42,291 nucleotides of DNA. Origin: Hyphomicrobiales bacterium. GTDB taxonomy: Bacteria; Pseudomonadota; Alphaproteobacteria; Rhizobiales; Rhizobiaceae. Below, one piece after another: positions 23,876 through 31,997 of the stretch; within the stretch, counting starts at the first letter, position 1, and each line of letters starts with the position of its first letter. The stretch is from positions 1-42,291 of the forward strand of contig UBMU01000052.1 of assembly GCA_900466605.1 (NCBI GenBank), in the 5' to 3' direction. The position numbers and the translations under genes were made by a program. Under the pieces are notes generated by a model. The model was not told the DNA's origin. It saw only the letters and a program-made list of their open reading frames with translations, and searched no databases.

Positions 23876-24808
23876 ATGCTACATCGGAGACACTCTCGCT
23901 CTTTCCGACTGGAGGCAAACATTCAGCTTCGCCATCTCACCACATTCGCGGCTGTCGCCGACACACTCAACTTCACCCACGCGGCCGAACGCGTTCATCT
24001 CTCTCAATCAAGCGTAACCGAGCAAATCCAGGCGTTGGAAGCCGACCTTGGCACTCGGCTTTTCGACCGCTCCCGCAGAAAGCTGACGCTCACGCCCGCC
24101 GGAGAGCGGCTGGTCGCTTACGCGGCGGAGCTGCTCAGGCTGGCCGAGGAAACGCATTCAGCAATTGCCGACGCTGGCAGCGTGGTGGCTGGAAGTCTCG
24201 TTATCGGTGGCCTTGAAACGCTTTGTGCCAACCGGTTGCCGCAACTGCTGGCGGAGTTCCACCGCCGTTACCCGGCGGTGGAACTCGCTCTGAAAACCGC
24301 CGACAGCGGCGGTCTGCGCAGCGGGGTGAAAAGCGGCGCCTTGGATATCGGATTCCTTTTCGGTGAGGCAAGGGAATCCTTAGACATCCAAGGCGAGGCC
24401 GTTGCGGAAGATGCGCTGATGATTGTCATGCCGGCCGGCCATCGTCTGGCAAAGCACGCAATGATCGGGCCGGAGAGCCTCGCCGGGGAGGTTTTCCTCG
24501 TCACTCCGACTGGATGCATCTATCGAAGGATGTTCGATGAGGCCTTCGCAGCAACGCTCCCGGAAAGCCCCAGGATCATCGGGGAGTTCGCAAGTATTGG
24601 TTCGATAAAAGGGCTGGTCGAGGCCGGGCTGGGATGCGCGATGGTTCCGAGAGCGGCCCTTGTTCCCGCGCGCGATCTTGTCGTCGCCGTTCCGTGGTCG
24701 GGCACCAGCTCGACAGTGCCGCTCACAATGATTTGGCGCGCCAGACGCGCGCGACCTCCGGCGACGGCTGCCTTTCTCGCCGTCGCCAGGGAATGTTTCG
24801 GGCGCTAG
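23876..24808 (+). CDS. LysR-family transcriptional regulator (start codon uncertain)
   Basis: A LysR regulator of up to 310 residues. The helix-turn-helix is in LRHLTTFAAVADTLNFTHAA and VHLSQSSVTEQIQALE; the effector domain follows from about residue 105. The ATG at 23876 has no ribosome binding site and adds 15 residues not expected for the family. GGAGG at 23911-23915 lies 5 bases before an in-frame ATT at 23921, and from there the protein would begin IQLRHLTTF, just where LysR proteins usually begin. An AUU start, rare but known from infC, is therefore possible. The gene is convergent with the SDR gene, sharing 4 bases at the stop codons, so the SDR gene is not an obvious divergent target. 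Confidence 0.85.
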   Translation: MLHRRHSRSFRLEANIQLRHLTTFAAVADTLNFTHAAERVHLSQSSVTEQIQALEADLGTRLFDRSRRKLTLTPAGERLVAYAAELLRLAEETHSAIADAGSVVAGSLVIGGLETLCANRLPQLLAEFHRRYPAVELALKTADSGGLRSGVKSGALDIGFLFGEARESLDIQGEAVAEDALMIVMPAGHRLAKHAMIGPESLAGEVFLVTPTGCIYRRMFDEAFAATLPESPRIIGEFASIGSIKGLVEAGLGCAMVPRAALVPARDLVVAVPWSGTSSTVPLTMIWRARRARPPATAAFLAVARECFGR

Positions 24809-25542
24809 ACCAGACGCTGCCCGCCGTCGACATGGACAACGGTCCCGGTCATGAACGTATTGCGCATCACCGCTTCGATCGCTTGTGCGATATCGTCCGG
24901 CTGACCGATCCGTTGGACCAGCAACCGCTTTGCCATAGCTTCCAGCGCGGCGGTTTTGCCCGCGCCCGCAACGGACTCCCAAATAGGGGTGTCGACCCAA
25001 CCCGGCGAGACGGCATTGACCCTCAGTGGTGCCAGTTCGACGGCGAGGGCGTAAACCAGAGACTCAAGTGCTCCGTTGATAGCGGCGACGACAGAACCCT
25101 TCGGCGCCGGTCGGTAGGCAGCGATACCGGAGGTTAGGGTAATTGAGCCGCCGGGGATCAGACGCGGAGCCCCATGCTTAGCGAGCATGACCGGCGCGAT
25201 CACTTTCGAATCGACCACCCGGCGCGCCGTCGAAATATCCATATCGTCCAAAGGCACGTAGACGCCACCAACGTCGGCGGCGGTCCAGACAATATGGTGG
25301 AGATCACCCGTCGATGCGAACAGTCGCTCTATATCGTCCTCACGCGTGACATCTGCGACGACGGTGTGGAGTCGTGGCGTATCAGCGCCAAGCCGCTCGC
25401 GAGCCAGCGTGAGCCGTTCGGAAGATCGACCGGCAATCGTCACCGTTGCTCCCCATTCCAGTAGCCTGTTTGCCACGGCGAGACCCATACCGGAACCGCC
25501 GCCGACAACGAGTATATGTTCCTGATGTTTGTTTGCTTCCAT
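24805..25542 (-). CDS. SDR-family oxidoreductase
   Basis: A short-chain dehydrogenase/reductase of 245 residues. The cofactor motif is VVGGGSGMGLAVANRL (TGxxxGxG-type, with first position V-G-G), and the VTIAGRSSERL strand suits NADP. The usual NNAG block is altered (VWTAADVGG). The catalytic region is less canonical: the serine may be in SITLTSGIAAYRPAPKGS, where a tyrosine and the following lysine occupy YRPAPK, unlike the usual YxxxK. The GWVDTPIWE segment and the VHVDGGQRLV end fit the family. The start is the ATG of MEANKHQEH, behind AAGGGA; an upstream ATG at 25575 lacks such a site. Substrate is unknown. Confidence 0.85.
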   Translation of the reverse strand: MEANKHQEHILVVGGGSGMGLAVANRLLEWGATVTIAGRSSERLTLARERLGADTPRLHTVVADVTREDDIERLFASTGDLHHIVWTAADVGGVYVPLDDMDISTARRVVDSKVIAPVMLAKHGAPRLIPGGSITLTSGIAAYRPAPKGSVVAAINGALESLVYALAVELAPLRVNAVSPGWVDTPIWESVAGAGKTAALEAMAKRLLVQRIGQPDDIAQAIEAVMRNTFMTGTVVHVDGGQRLV

Positions 25543-26088
25543 TGCTCTGTCCCTTCCGCTGTTGGAGGCGCGCATAGCGGCGTGCCGGATTGGCCGAAGG
25601 TTTACTTGTCAGAAGGTGGCGGAGGAAACGGGAATGTACGATTGTTTCAATCGGAAAAACCGGGAACGACAAGCGGGTCGAGGTCGAAACCAACCGGGGC
25701 GTGTTCTCAGGCGCGTACGGAGGGAGATCGCATAGCGTTGGAGCTAATCACGTGTTGCAAGGGCAGTGCCTCTGTTGATCATGTATCGCATTCCCATAAG
25801 GAACGGTCCGCTTTGACGTTGTGTACTGGGCCGGTCCGCTCCAGTGAGCCCGACAGGCCCCGCATTGCGGTATCACCCGCTGTTTGTCACAACTATCGCG
25901 GTTTACGCAATCGCTCTGTAGCCTTTCGGAAATGATTTCCGCTTTGCGCCTTCATCTCCGTCATACAGCGCTCGGTCCGAGCTGCCGCAAAGCGACATCC
26001 GTGATAGCGCGGGTCGAACCTGCGCCAACACGAAGCTGATGAGAGCCACTTGCAGCAATCGGTTCAAGCATTTGGAAATCGGCCCTGC
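25543..26088. other. Intergenic region without a supported gene
   Basis: About 550 bases upstream of the SDR gene and downstream of the methyltransferase. Several short frames exist, none with a recognisable domain. A perfect palindrome, CGGAAATGATTTCCG at 25927-25941, could be a protein-binding site or a weak transcript hairpin. No T-rich terminator follows the siderophore operon on the minus strand as far as I can see. Confidence 0.4.
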
Positions 26089-26775
26089 TCAGTTAGCGCC
26101 TTTAACGAGCCGGAACACGATCTTGGTCTGGGTGTAGTAATCCAAGGCATCGGCGAGGTCAGGCGTCCAGCCGTCAGCGAAGAAGGTGATGAAGCCGTCA
26201 TAGTCCAGCTTCCGGGCGGAAACCTCGAAGCCAGCCTTGGCGAAGGTCGTTGCGTAGTCGGTGATCGACCTGTCCTGGACAACGGTGTTGGTGCGCTTGG
26301 CGACCAGCTCGCGCCATTTCGGCCAGAGCGGATTATCGGTGTGACACCCGGTAACCGCGTAGTAGACACCGCCGGGTTTGAGCGCCTTGAAGATGTCGGC
26401 GGCATGGGCCTCTATGTCTTCCACGAGATAGATCACCTCATGGCTGATTGCGATGTTGAACTCTTCGACCCAATTTTCCAGCGTTCCGCCAACCGCGTGC
26501 TGCACCGGGATATTGCCCTTGAACGCCTCGGCCTTGGCAACGGACTGCTCGGCAATATCGATGCCAAGCCCCTTGCGGAACGGGCGCATCGCATAGAGAT
26601 GCCGAAGCAGGCCGCCCTGATTGCAGCCGAAATCGAGTACGCTTTGCTGGGAGAGATCTTGCTCGACGATTAGATCGATCAGGTGCCGCCAGATCGGGGC
26701 ATGGCCATCCGACATGCGGTCTTCGGCGTCAGGATCAATGTACCAGGTGGTGATGGTCTTGGTGGGCTGGTTCAT
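26089..26775 (-). CDS. Class I SAM-dependent methyltransferase of siderophore operon
   Basis: A methyltransferase of 228 residues. Motif I is VLDFGCNQGGLL (residues 46-57), motif II sits in LGIDIAEQSVAKAEAF, and motif IV is near NIAISHEVIYLVEDIEAHAADI. The following LKPGGVYYAVTGCHTDNP strand is also typical. No transmembrane segment is seen. It lies 78 bases after the siderophore ATPase on the same strand and has its own GGAGACCACA ribosome site, so it is likely the last gene of that operon. Its target is unknown; options include a modified siderophore or a small metabolite made during iron limitation. Methyltransferases are not standard parts of FepBDGC-type uptake operons. Confidence 0.85.
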   Translation of the reverse strand: MNQPTKTITTWYIDPDAEDRMSDGHAPIWRHLIDLIVEQDLSQQSVLDFGCNQGGLLRHLYAMRPFRKGLGIDIAEQSVAKAEAFKGNIPVQHAVGGTLENWVEEFNIAISHEVIYLVEDIEAHAADIFKALKPGGVYYAVTGCHTDNPLWPKWRELVAKRTNTVVQDRSITDYATTFAKAGFEVSARKLDYDGFITFFADGWTPDLADALDYYTQTKIVFRLVKGAN

Positions 26776-26853
26776 TGTGGTCTCCGATGCGATTCAGGAT
26801 GTGTGATGACGTAAGTCGAGTGGTGGATTGAACGCAGCGCCTGTGCGGGCGGT

Positions 26854-27672
26854 CTAAACTTGCACGCCGGGGATTTTCCCGGCCGTGTCCAGAGCCTTTA
26901 AAAGATCGACGTCGAAATGGGGTGGCTTGCCGGGCCCGACCTCAACGAACTTGCCTGTCACCCGAAAGATCTTTTCGACAAGCCCGCTCTCGGCGAGGTC
27001 CCTGGGGCGGCCATCAAACCGCAACTCACCTTTTTCCAGAAGCGATATGCGGTCGCTGATGGCGATGGCCTGATTGATGTCGTGGATCGCCATGACGATC
27101 GTGACGCCGCGCTCCCGGCTGAGGCGGTGAACCAGATCGAGCACCTCGACCTGATAGCCGATGTCGAGGAACGACGTCGGCTCATCAAGCAGCAGGATCC
27201 CGGCCTCTTGCGCTAGCGCGGCCGAAATCCAGGCCCGTTGCCGCTCGCCGCCGGAAAGCTCCTGCAGGGTGCGATCCGCAAGCGTTGTCAGGCCCGTGCT
27301 CTCCAGCGCCCATTCGATGGCTTGCTCATCCCTGCGGTCGTAGGAGCGGAACAGGCCGACATGGGGAAAACGTCCTTGCCGGACGAGTTGCGCAATCGTC
27401 ATCTCATCTGGTGCTGCGGGTTGCTGGGGTAGGAAGGCAAGCTTCTTTGCAAGCGTGCGCCGGGACATTGCGGTCACCGGCATACCATCGATCTCGGCTT
27501 TCCCCTGAAAGGCTGTGACGAGCCCGGCGAGCGCCTGAAGAGCCGTACTTTTTCCCGAACCGTTCGGGCCGATGAGCGCGCGAATTTCACCCTTCTGCAG
27601 CGAGAGGGAAAGCCCGGTGAGCGCCGTTCGGCGACCGTAAGACACAGACAGTTGCGAGCAGGATAATGGCAT
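26854..27672 (-). CDS. Ferric-siderophore ABC transporter ATP-binding protein, FepC/FecE type
   Basis: An ATPase of 272 residues. Walker A is IGPNGSGKSTALQAL, the Q-loop is FLPQQPAAPDEMTIAQLV, the signature is LSGGERQRAWISAALA, Walker B is ILLLDEPTSFLDIGY and the switch histidine lies in VMAIHDINQAI. The VRQGRFPHVGLF segment is usual for iron-siderophore and cobalamin ATPases. It starts 7 bases after the second permease and precedes the methyltransferase. It is the only siderophore-type ATPase in the window and may also serve the fhuDB operon, which has none. Confidence 0.93.
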   Translation of the reverse strand: MPLSCSQLSVSYGRRTALTGLSLSLQKGEIRALIGPNGSGKSTALQALAGLVTAFQGKAEIDGMPVTAMSRRTLAKKLAFLPQQPAAPDEMTIAQLVRQGRFPHVGLFRSYDRRDEQAIEWALESTGLTTLADRTLQELSGGERQRAWISAALAQEAGILLLDEPTSFLDIGYQVEVLDLVHRLSRERGVTIVMAIHDINQAIAISDRISLLEKGELRFDGRPRDLAESGLVEKIFRVTGKFVEVGPGKPPHFDVDLLKALDTAGKIPGVQV

Positions 27673-27679
27673 GGCGATC

Positions 27680-28710
27680 TCAAGACTGTTTGCGCAGAAG
27701 CGCGAGCAATACGGGTACGCCCAGAACGGCGGTCACCACTCCGATCGGTACCTCTTCGGCGCCTCCGGCCATGCGGCCGATCAGATCGCCGAGCGTGACG
27801 ACGACCGCGCCGAGCGCGATGGTGAGCGGCAGGACCAAAGGGAAATGCCGCCCTGCAAGGAAGCGTGCCAGGTGCGGGACGATGAGGCCGACGAAGACGA
27901 TAGGCCCGACGGCACCCACGGCGCTAGCTGCGAGGGCGCAGGACACGAAAAGCACAAAGGAGAACTGCTTGCGGTAGGAAAGGCCAAAGGATCGCGCCAC
28001 GGCGGCATCGAACTTTAGCATGATCAACGGGCGATAGATGGCCGGGAGGATCGCAGGGCGGCAACGGTGAACGGCAGTAGGAATAGGGCATGATCCCAAG
28101 TCCGCGCGTAAAGACTTCCGGACAGCCACTCAAGGATGATCTCGATGCGTGCCGAGCCCCATCCGGCAATCAACCCAATGGCGACCGCGTGCAGGACGGC
28201 CCCGACGGCAATTCCGCAGAGCGTGATCCGGAGTGGGCTCAGGTCCAGCCGAAAGGCGAGGAAATAGATGACACCGCCCGCCGCCATGCCACCCAGCATG
28301 CCGGCCGCGGGAAGCCACCGGATCGGTAGCTCGTTCACGGAGTAGGAGTCCGGATTTACCATATAGACCGTAAACAGCAGGAAGATCGTTGCCGTAAGCG
28401 TCGCGCCTTGAGAAACGCCCATCAAAGACGGATCGGCAAGTGGGTTCCGAGTGATCGTTTGAAGCAGGAGCCCGGCCAGGGCGAACTGGATGCCCGCCAG
28501 CATGCCCGTGACGATACGGGGCAGCCGGATGTCCATGATAATCGACTGCGCTTCCGCAGAGCCGTTGCCGGACAGTGCGGACAGGACATCGTCCGCCGGG
28601 ATATCGACGGCGCCGAGGAACACGGCGGCGATGATGGACACCGGAACCAGCAGCCCGAAGAGGGGCAGGAGCCAAGGATTGGGCCGTTTCAAGGCGGGGG
28701 TCGTCGTCAT
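27680..28710 (-). pseudogene. FecCD-family siderophore permease with a frameshift
   Basis: Second permease of the siderophore transporter. From its ATG at 28710 the protein reads MTTTPALKRPNPWLLPLFGL onward with the family blocks LAGLLLQTITRNPLADPSLMGVSQG and ITLCGIAVGAVLHAVAIGLI as far as FLLPFTVAAL. It then loses frame near 28049-28055. The remaining part continues in the next frame (PAIYRPLIMLKFDAAVA, then VGPIVFVGLIVPHLARFL) to 27680. Inserting one base at the CTGCGA junction gives AALAILPAIY and restores a full permease of about 343 residues. The start overlaps the upstream permease stop by 4 bases. Either a recent inactivation or a sequence error; if real, the transporter would lack one subunit unless reading is rescued. 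Confidence 0.88.
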
Positions 28711-29711
28711 AAGCTGCCCCTTCCCAAGCCCGGGCGACCGCGCTGGATGAGGTAGATGAAGATCGGGCCGCCGAGCAGGGCCGTGAGGATGCCGACGGGC
28801 AGTTCCTTCGGTATCGCGACCGTCCGCGCGATCAGGTCCGCGGCCGTCACGATCAAGGCACCGAGGGCGGCAGTCAGGGCAAGTTCGGCGCGCGTCCCCC
28901 GTGGTTGCAGCAGTCTGGCAATATGGGGCGCTGCAAGCCCGACGAAGGCCACGGGACCGGCAACGGGCGCGACGCCGGCAACAGGTGCGATGCCAAGCAG
29001 GAGCAGGACCGGCTTCCAGAAAGTGAGCTGGACGCCCATTCCGGCGGCGGCATGGTCGCTCAATGCGAACATCGAGATGATCCGGTGAAACGCCAGAGCG
29101 CCGCCGACGCCGATGATCATCCAGGGCAACATCTGGGCAAGGTGCGTCCATGTCCGGCCGGCGAAGCCGCCGGATATCCAGAACAGCAATGCCGTTGATT
29201 GCGGCCCGGCCAGCAGCAGCACGTAAATCGTGATCGCCCCCAGAAAGAGCGAAACGCTGATGCCGCTCAGCGCGAGATGGAGCGGGCGACCGTTGCCGCC
29301 ACGGGAAACCCAGAACGTCACGGATGCCGCCCCCAAGCCTCCGACAAGACCAACAAAGGGATACCAGAAGCCGGGAACCGAGGGCAGCAGAACGAAGCAG
29401 GCGACGATGGGGGCAATGGCTCCGGCGGTGACGCCGGTAATGCCGGGATCGGCAAGCGGATTGCGGGTCAGAGACTGGAGAAGGTAACCGGAGACGGCGA
29501 GGCCGGCGCCTGCGACGGCGGCGGAGAGGCTTCGCGGCAGCCGGAGCGTCCAGACCAGGATCGATTCGATCTTGCCGTCAGGCTCGATCAGAGCGTGCAA
29601 CACGGCTTCCGCTGACAGCGTCCTAGCGCCGGGCATGAGCCCGACGACGATCGTCAGTATCGTCGCGACGACGATCAGGCCGATGGCTATCAAGGATTTC
29701 CGGTCATCCAT
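28707..29711 (-). CDS. Ferric-siderophore ABC transporter permease, FepD/FecC type
   Basis: A polytopic permease of 334 residues. Family blocks are VSGYLLQSLTRNPLADPGITGVTAG, LHLALSGISVSLFLGAITIY and the ATPase-contact loop GPVAFVGLAAPHIARLL. It follows the binding protein by 18 bases and is translationally coupled (ATGA) to the second permease. The pair would form a heterodimer like FepD/FepG. All key features are intact, in contrast to its partner. Confidence 0.92.
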   Translation of the reverse strand: MDDRKSLIAIGLIVVATILTIVVGLMPGARTLSAEAVLHALIEPDGKIESILVWTLRLPRSLSAAVAGAGLAVSGYLLQSLTRNPLADPGITGVTAGAIAPIVACFVLLPSVPGFWYPFVGLVGGLGAASVTFWVSRGGNGRPLHLALSGISVSLFLGAITIYVLLLAGPQSTALLFWISGGFAGRTWTHLAQMLPWMIIGVGGALAFHRIISMFALSDHAAAGMGVQLTFWKPVLLLLGIAPVAGVAPVAGPVAFVGLAAPHIARLLQPRGTRAELALTAALGALIVTAADLIARTVAIPKELPVGILTALLGGPIFIYLIQRGRPGLGRGSL

Positions 29712-29729
29712 GGTCGTCGCGATTACTTG

Positions 29730-30716
29730 CTAGTTCTGAAGGTCGGCGGGGATCAGCTTTGCTGCCTCGGTCCTGACATCAACCTTCGGGAAGACATCCG
29801 GATAGAGGTAATGGGCGGCCTCGCGCAAGACGATCTCGCGGGCGATCGGTCCGTTCGTTTCGACCCAATGATCACCGACATAGAAAACCTGGTTGTTTTT
29901 GACGGCGGTGAGCTGGCTCCAGATCGGATTGTTCTCATGCGGACGATCCGGACCGTAATCGTAGATGAAGAGGACTTCCGGGTCCTTCTCCAGCATTGTC
30001 TCGAGACTGAGGTCTATGCCGAATTCGCCGCCCGGCGTCATCGGGCCGGCGATGTTGTCGCCGCCGATCGCCTTTAGAATGGATGCCGATGTGTTCTCGT
30101 CATGGAACGCGAACGGCACCTCGCCGCCCCACATGATGGCGAAACGCGGATGAACGTCCTTGGGAGCCTTGGCCGTGACATCGGCGAGATGGGCACGAAA
30201 GTCCTTGTTGAGCTCGACGCCGCGCTCGGGCTTGCCAAGGATTTTCGAAAGCGCCTCGATCTCCTTGTCGCTGCCGTCGAGCAACTCCATGTTCCAGGCG
30301 ACGTAGGGCGCAATCTTTTCGAGCTGCGGCGCATTGCCAACCGTGTAGCGACGGATTGCCACAATCAGGTCGGGCTTGGCTTCGGAGAGCAATTCGAGGT
30401 TCGGTTTCGCGCGCTGGCCGATCTGCGTCATGTCCTTGGTGAGGCCGAGCAGAAATTCCGGCGGGCGTCCATCGACCATGTAGGTGCTGGCGACCGGCTT
30501 GAAGCCGAGCGCAAGGGCGACATCGTCGGCGAAGAACGAGATCGATGCTATCCGCTTCGGCTGGGCGGGAGCAGCGACTTCGACGCCACGGTCATCGACG
30601 ACTTTTTGTGTGGCGTCCTCCGCAACCGCGGAGCCGGTTATCGCGGCAGCAACGGTCATGGCGAAAACACCGGAAAGGAGCGCGCGTCTGCTCGGCAGGC
30701 AAAAATCCCAATTCAT
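29730..30716 (-). CDS. Iron-siderophore ABC transporter substrate-binding protein
   Basis: A periplasmic binding protein of 328 residues. The signal region MNWDFCLPSRRALLSGVFAM contains a twin-arginine pattern (SRRALL) and ends near GSAVAED. The class III fold is shown by VDDRGVEVAAPAQPKRIASISFF, then FKPVASTYMVDG, LELLSEAKPDLIVAIRRY and the C-terminal VFYVGDHWVE. GGGAGAGAAAG precedes the ATG. It heads the minus-strand operon and is divergent from a LysR gene; two RirA-type boxes lie in the 225-base gap. Ligand type (catecholate, citrate or hydroxamate) cannot be decided; no receptor gene is next to it. Confidence 0.9.
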   Translation of the reverse strand: MNWDFCLPSRRALLSGVFAMTVAAAITGSAVAEDATQKVVDDRGVEVAAPAQPKRIASISFFADDVALALGFKPVASTYMVDGRPPEFLLGLTKDMTQIGQRAKPNLELLSEAKPDLIVAIRRYTVGNAPQLEKIAPYVAWNMELLDGSDKEIEALSKILGKPERGVELNKDFRAHLADVTAKAPKDVHPRFAIMWGGEVPFAFHDENTSASILKAIGGDNIAGPMTPGGEFGIDLSLETMLEKDPEVLFIYDYGPDRPHENNPIWSQLTAVKNNQVFYVGDHWVETNGPIAREIVLREAAHYLYPDVFPKVDVRTEAAKLIPADLQN

Positions 30717-30817
30717 CTTTCTCTCCCTGGATGGTCAGTAACGACAGTGACGTGAGACGCGCCGGATTTGGCCGTGCGAAAAATGCATGCCGATCGCATT
30801 GCTGGCCTCTGCCATCG

Positions 30818-30832
30818 TGAGGAGATTTGTCA
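30818..30832. promoter_or_regulatory. RirA-type operator candidate (distal)
   Basis: TGAGGAGATTTGTCA matches TGA-N9-TCA and shares the TTGTCA end with the site at 1581. It lies 102 bases before the binding-protein start on the minus strand. Confidence 0.45.
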
Positions 30833-30864
30833 GCCAGATCGGGATCATGGACGTCTCGGCTTCC

Positions 30865-30879
30865 TGAGAATTCTTGTCA
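30865..30879. promoter_or_regulatory. RirA-type operator candidate (proximal to LysR)
   Basis: TGAGAATTCTTGTCA also matches TGA-N9-TCA with the same TTGTCA end. It lies between the divergent siderophore operon and LysR gene, 33 bases from the distal site, so paired binding is possible. Confidence 0.5.
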
Positions 30880-30941
30880 CTTGCTGGAAATGTGGATAGA
30901 TATAGTCAACTTATTTGCAAGCGAAAGATTCTCACGCCGGT

Positions 30942-31823
30942 ATGAGAAATTCTCAATCCAATCGCCCGAAACTGCCTCCCTTGGCCACGCTACCTGCCTT
31001 CTCTATTGCCGCGCGCACAGGCAGCCTTACGCTGGCTGCCCGCGAACTGCATCTGACGCCGGGTGCGATCAGCCGCCAAATAAAGTCATTGGAGGACACG
31101 ATCGGTGTCCAACTGTTCCATCGGGGGCACAATGCGATTTCGCTTACGCATGCGGGGCGCCAGTATCTCACCCATGTCAACGCAGCCCTTGCCACGATCG
31201 ACAGTGGCACGCGGGCCCTCTCGCCGAACCGGGTGCGCCTGGTGATCCAGGCCCCGATCACCATCGCTCGCCGATGGCTCATTCCCCGGTTGGTGTCCTA
31301 TGTTCAGGAAAACCCGAGCGTCGATCTCAGCGTCCAGTCGCTCGCGCTCGGGGCGCGCGAAGTCCCGGATGTAACGCTGACCTATTCCCGAGGCTCGGAC
31401 GAGGGCCGCTTTCGGTCGGCTTTTCTGCTCGATCGAACGGTGGCGGTGTGTTCTCCTCTGCTTCTTGGCAGAGCCGCAAAATCCGCATCGCCCAAGGAAT
31501 TGTTAGACTTGCCAATACTGCTTGACACCGCGGACGCGTGGTCGTGGCGGTGCTGGTGCGAGGCGGGTCAGATCGAATTTGCACCCCGTGGCGGCAGTAT
31601 CACGTTCGACACGGACGAAGCGTCCATAGACGCCTGCATCACCGGACTGGGCATTGGTCAGGCAAGCCCGGCTCTTGTGGAACGGGAGTTGAAGGAAGGC
31701 TCGCTCGTCATGCTCTGCCCGAACCTTGATCCGATCGTCGGTGCCTATGAAATCGCGGGATCAACACCGGCAGGTTCGCTTAGCGGGTTCGACAAATGGC
31801 TGCTGGGCTGGCGTGACGGGTAA
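30942..31823 (+). CDS. LysR-family transcriptional regulator (GcvA-like)
   Basis: A LysR regulator of 293 residues from the ATG at 30942; a TTG at 30915 would add 9. The helix-turn-helix is in LATLPAFSIAARTGSLTLAA and LHLTPGAISRQIKSLE, which resembles the GcvA group (A-x-S-x-Q form changed to GAISRQ). The effector domain follows from about residue 95. It is divergent from the siderophore operon, a usual position for its regulator, and a palindrome overlaps its start codon, suggesting self-control. A ligand cannot be named. Confidence 0.9.
   Translation: MRNSQSNRPKLPPLATLPAFSIAARTGSLTLAARELHLTPGAISRQIKSLEDTIGVQLFHRGHNAISLTHAGRQYLTHVNAALATIDSGTRALSPNRVRLVIQAPITIARRWLIPRLVSYVQENPSVDLSVQSLALGAREVPDVTLTYSRGSDEGRFRSAFLLDRTVAVCSPLLLGRAAKSASPKELLDLPILLDTADAWSWRCWCEAGQIEFAPRGGSITFDTDEASIDACITGLGIGQASPALVERELKEGSLVMLCPNLDPIVGAYEIAGSTPAGSLSGFDKWLLGWRDG
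30943..30955. promoter_or_regulatory. Palindrome over LysR start codon
   Basis: TGAGAAATTCTCA has perfect 6-base arms and covers the second base of the ATG onward. A further half-site, ATTCTCA, lies at 30928-30934. Binding here would repress the LysR gene; it is not an exact TGA-N9-TCA site (N7). Confidence 0.35.
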
Positions 31824-31997
31824 CGTCATTGGCTGCGCAAATCGATTTTCGTGCATTCGCGCAGAGAGCACGTCGGATGCCCGCCTTGCGCCGTCATATC
31901 GGACGTCGTCGCCATTCGTTCGGCCACCCGGAAGCAGCCAGTCCGCTTTGTGATGGCCCCATTGCGTCAATAGGAGCCATTGCGCTGCCAGCACATA

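Noticed and set aside
25927..25941. CGGAAATGATTTCCG as a terminator
   Set aside because: Perfect palindrome but short, A/T-rich in the stem, with a one-base centre and no T-run; kept only as a note in the gap entry.
25543..26088. Short plus-strand frames such as 25516-25935
   Set aside because: No domain, no good ribosome site and composition unlike neighbouring genes.
29199..29615. Gly/Asn/Arg-rich plus-strand frame
   Set aside because: Antisense to the FepD-type permease, with low-complexity composition.
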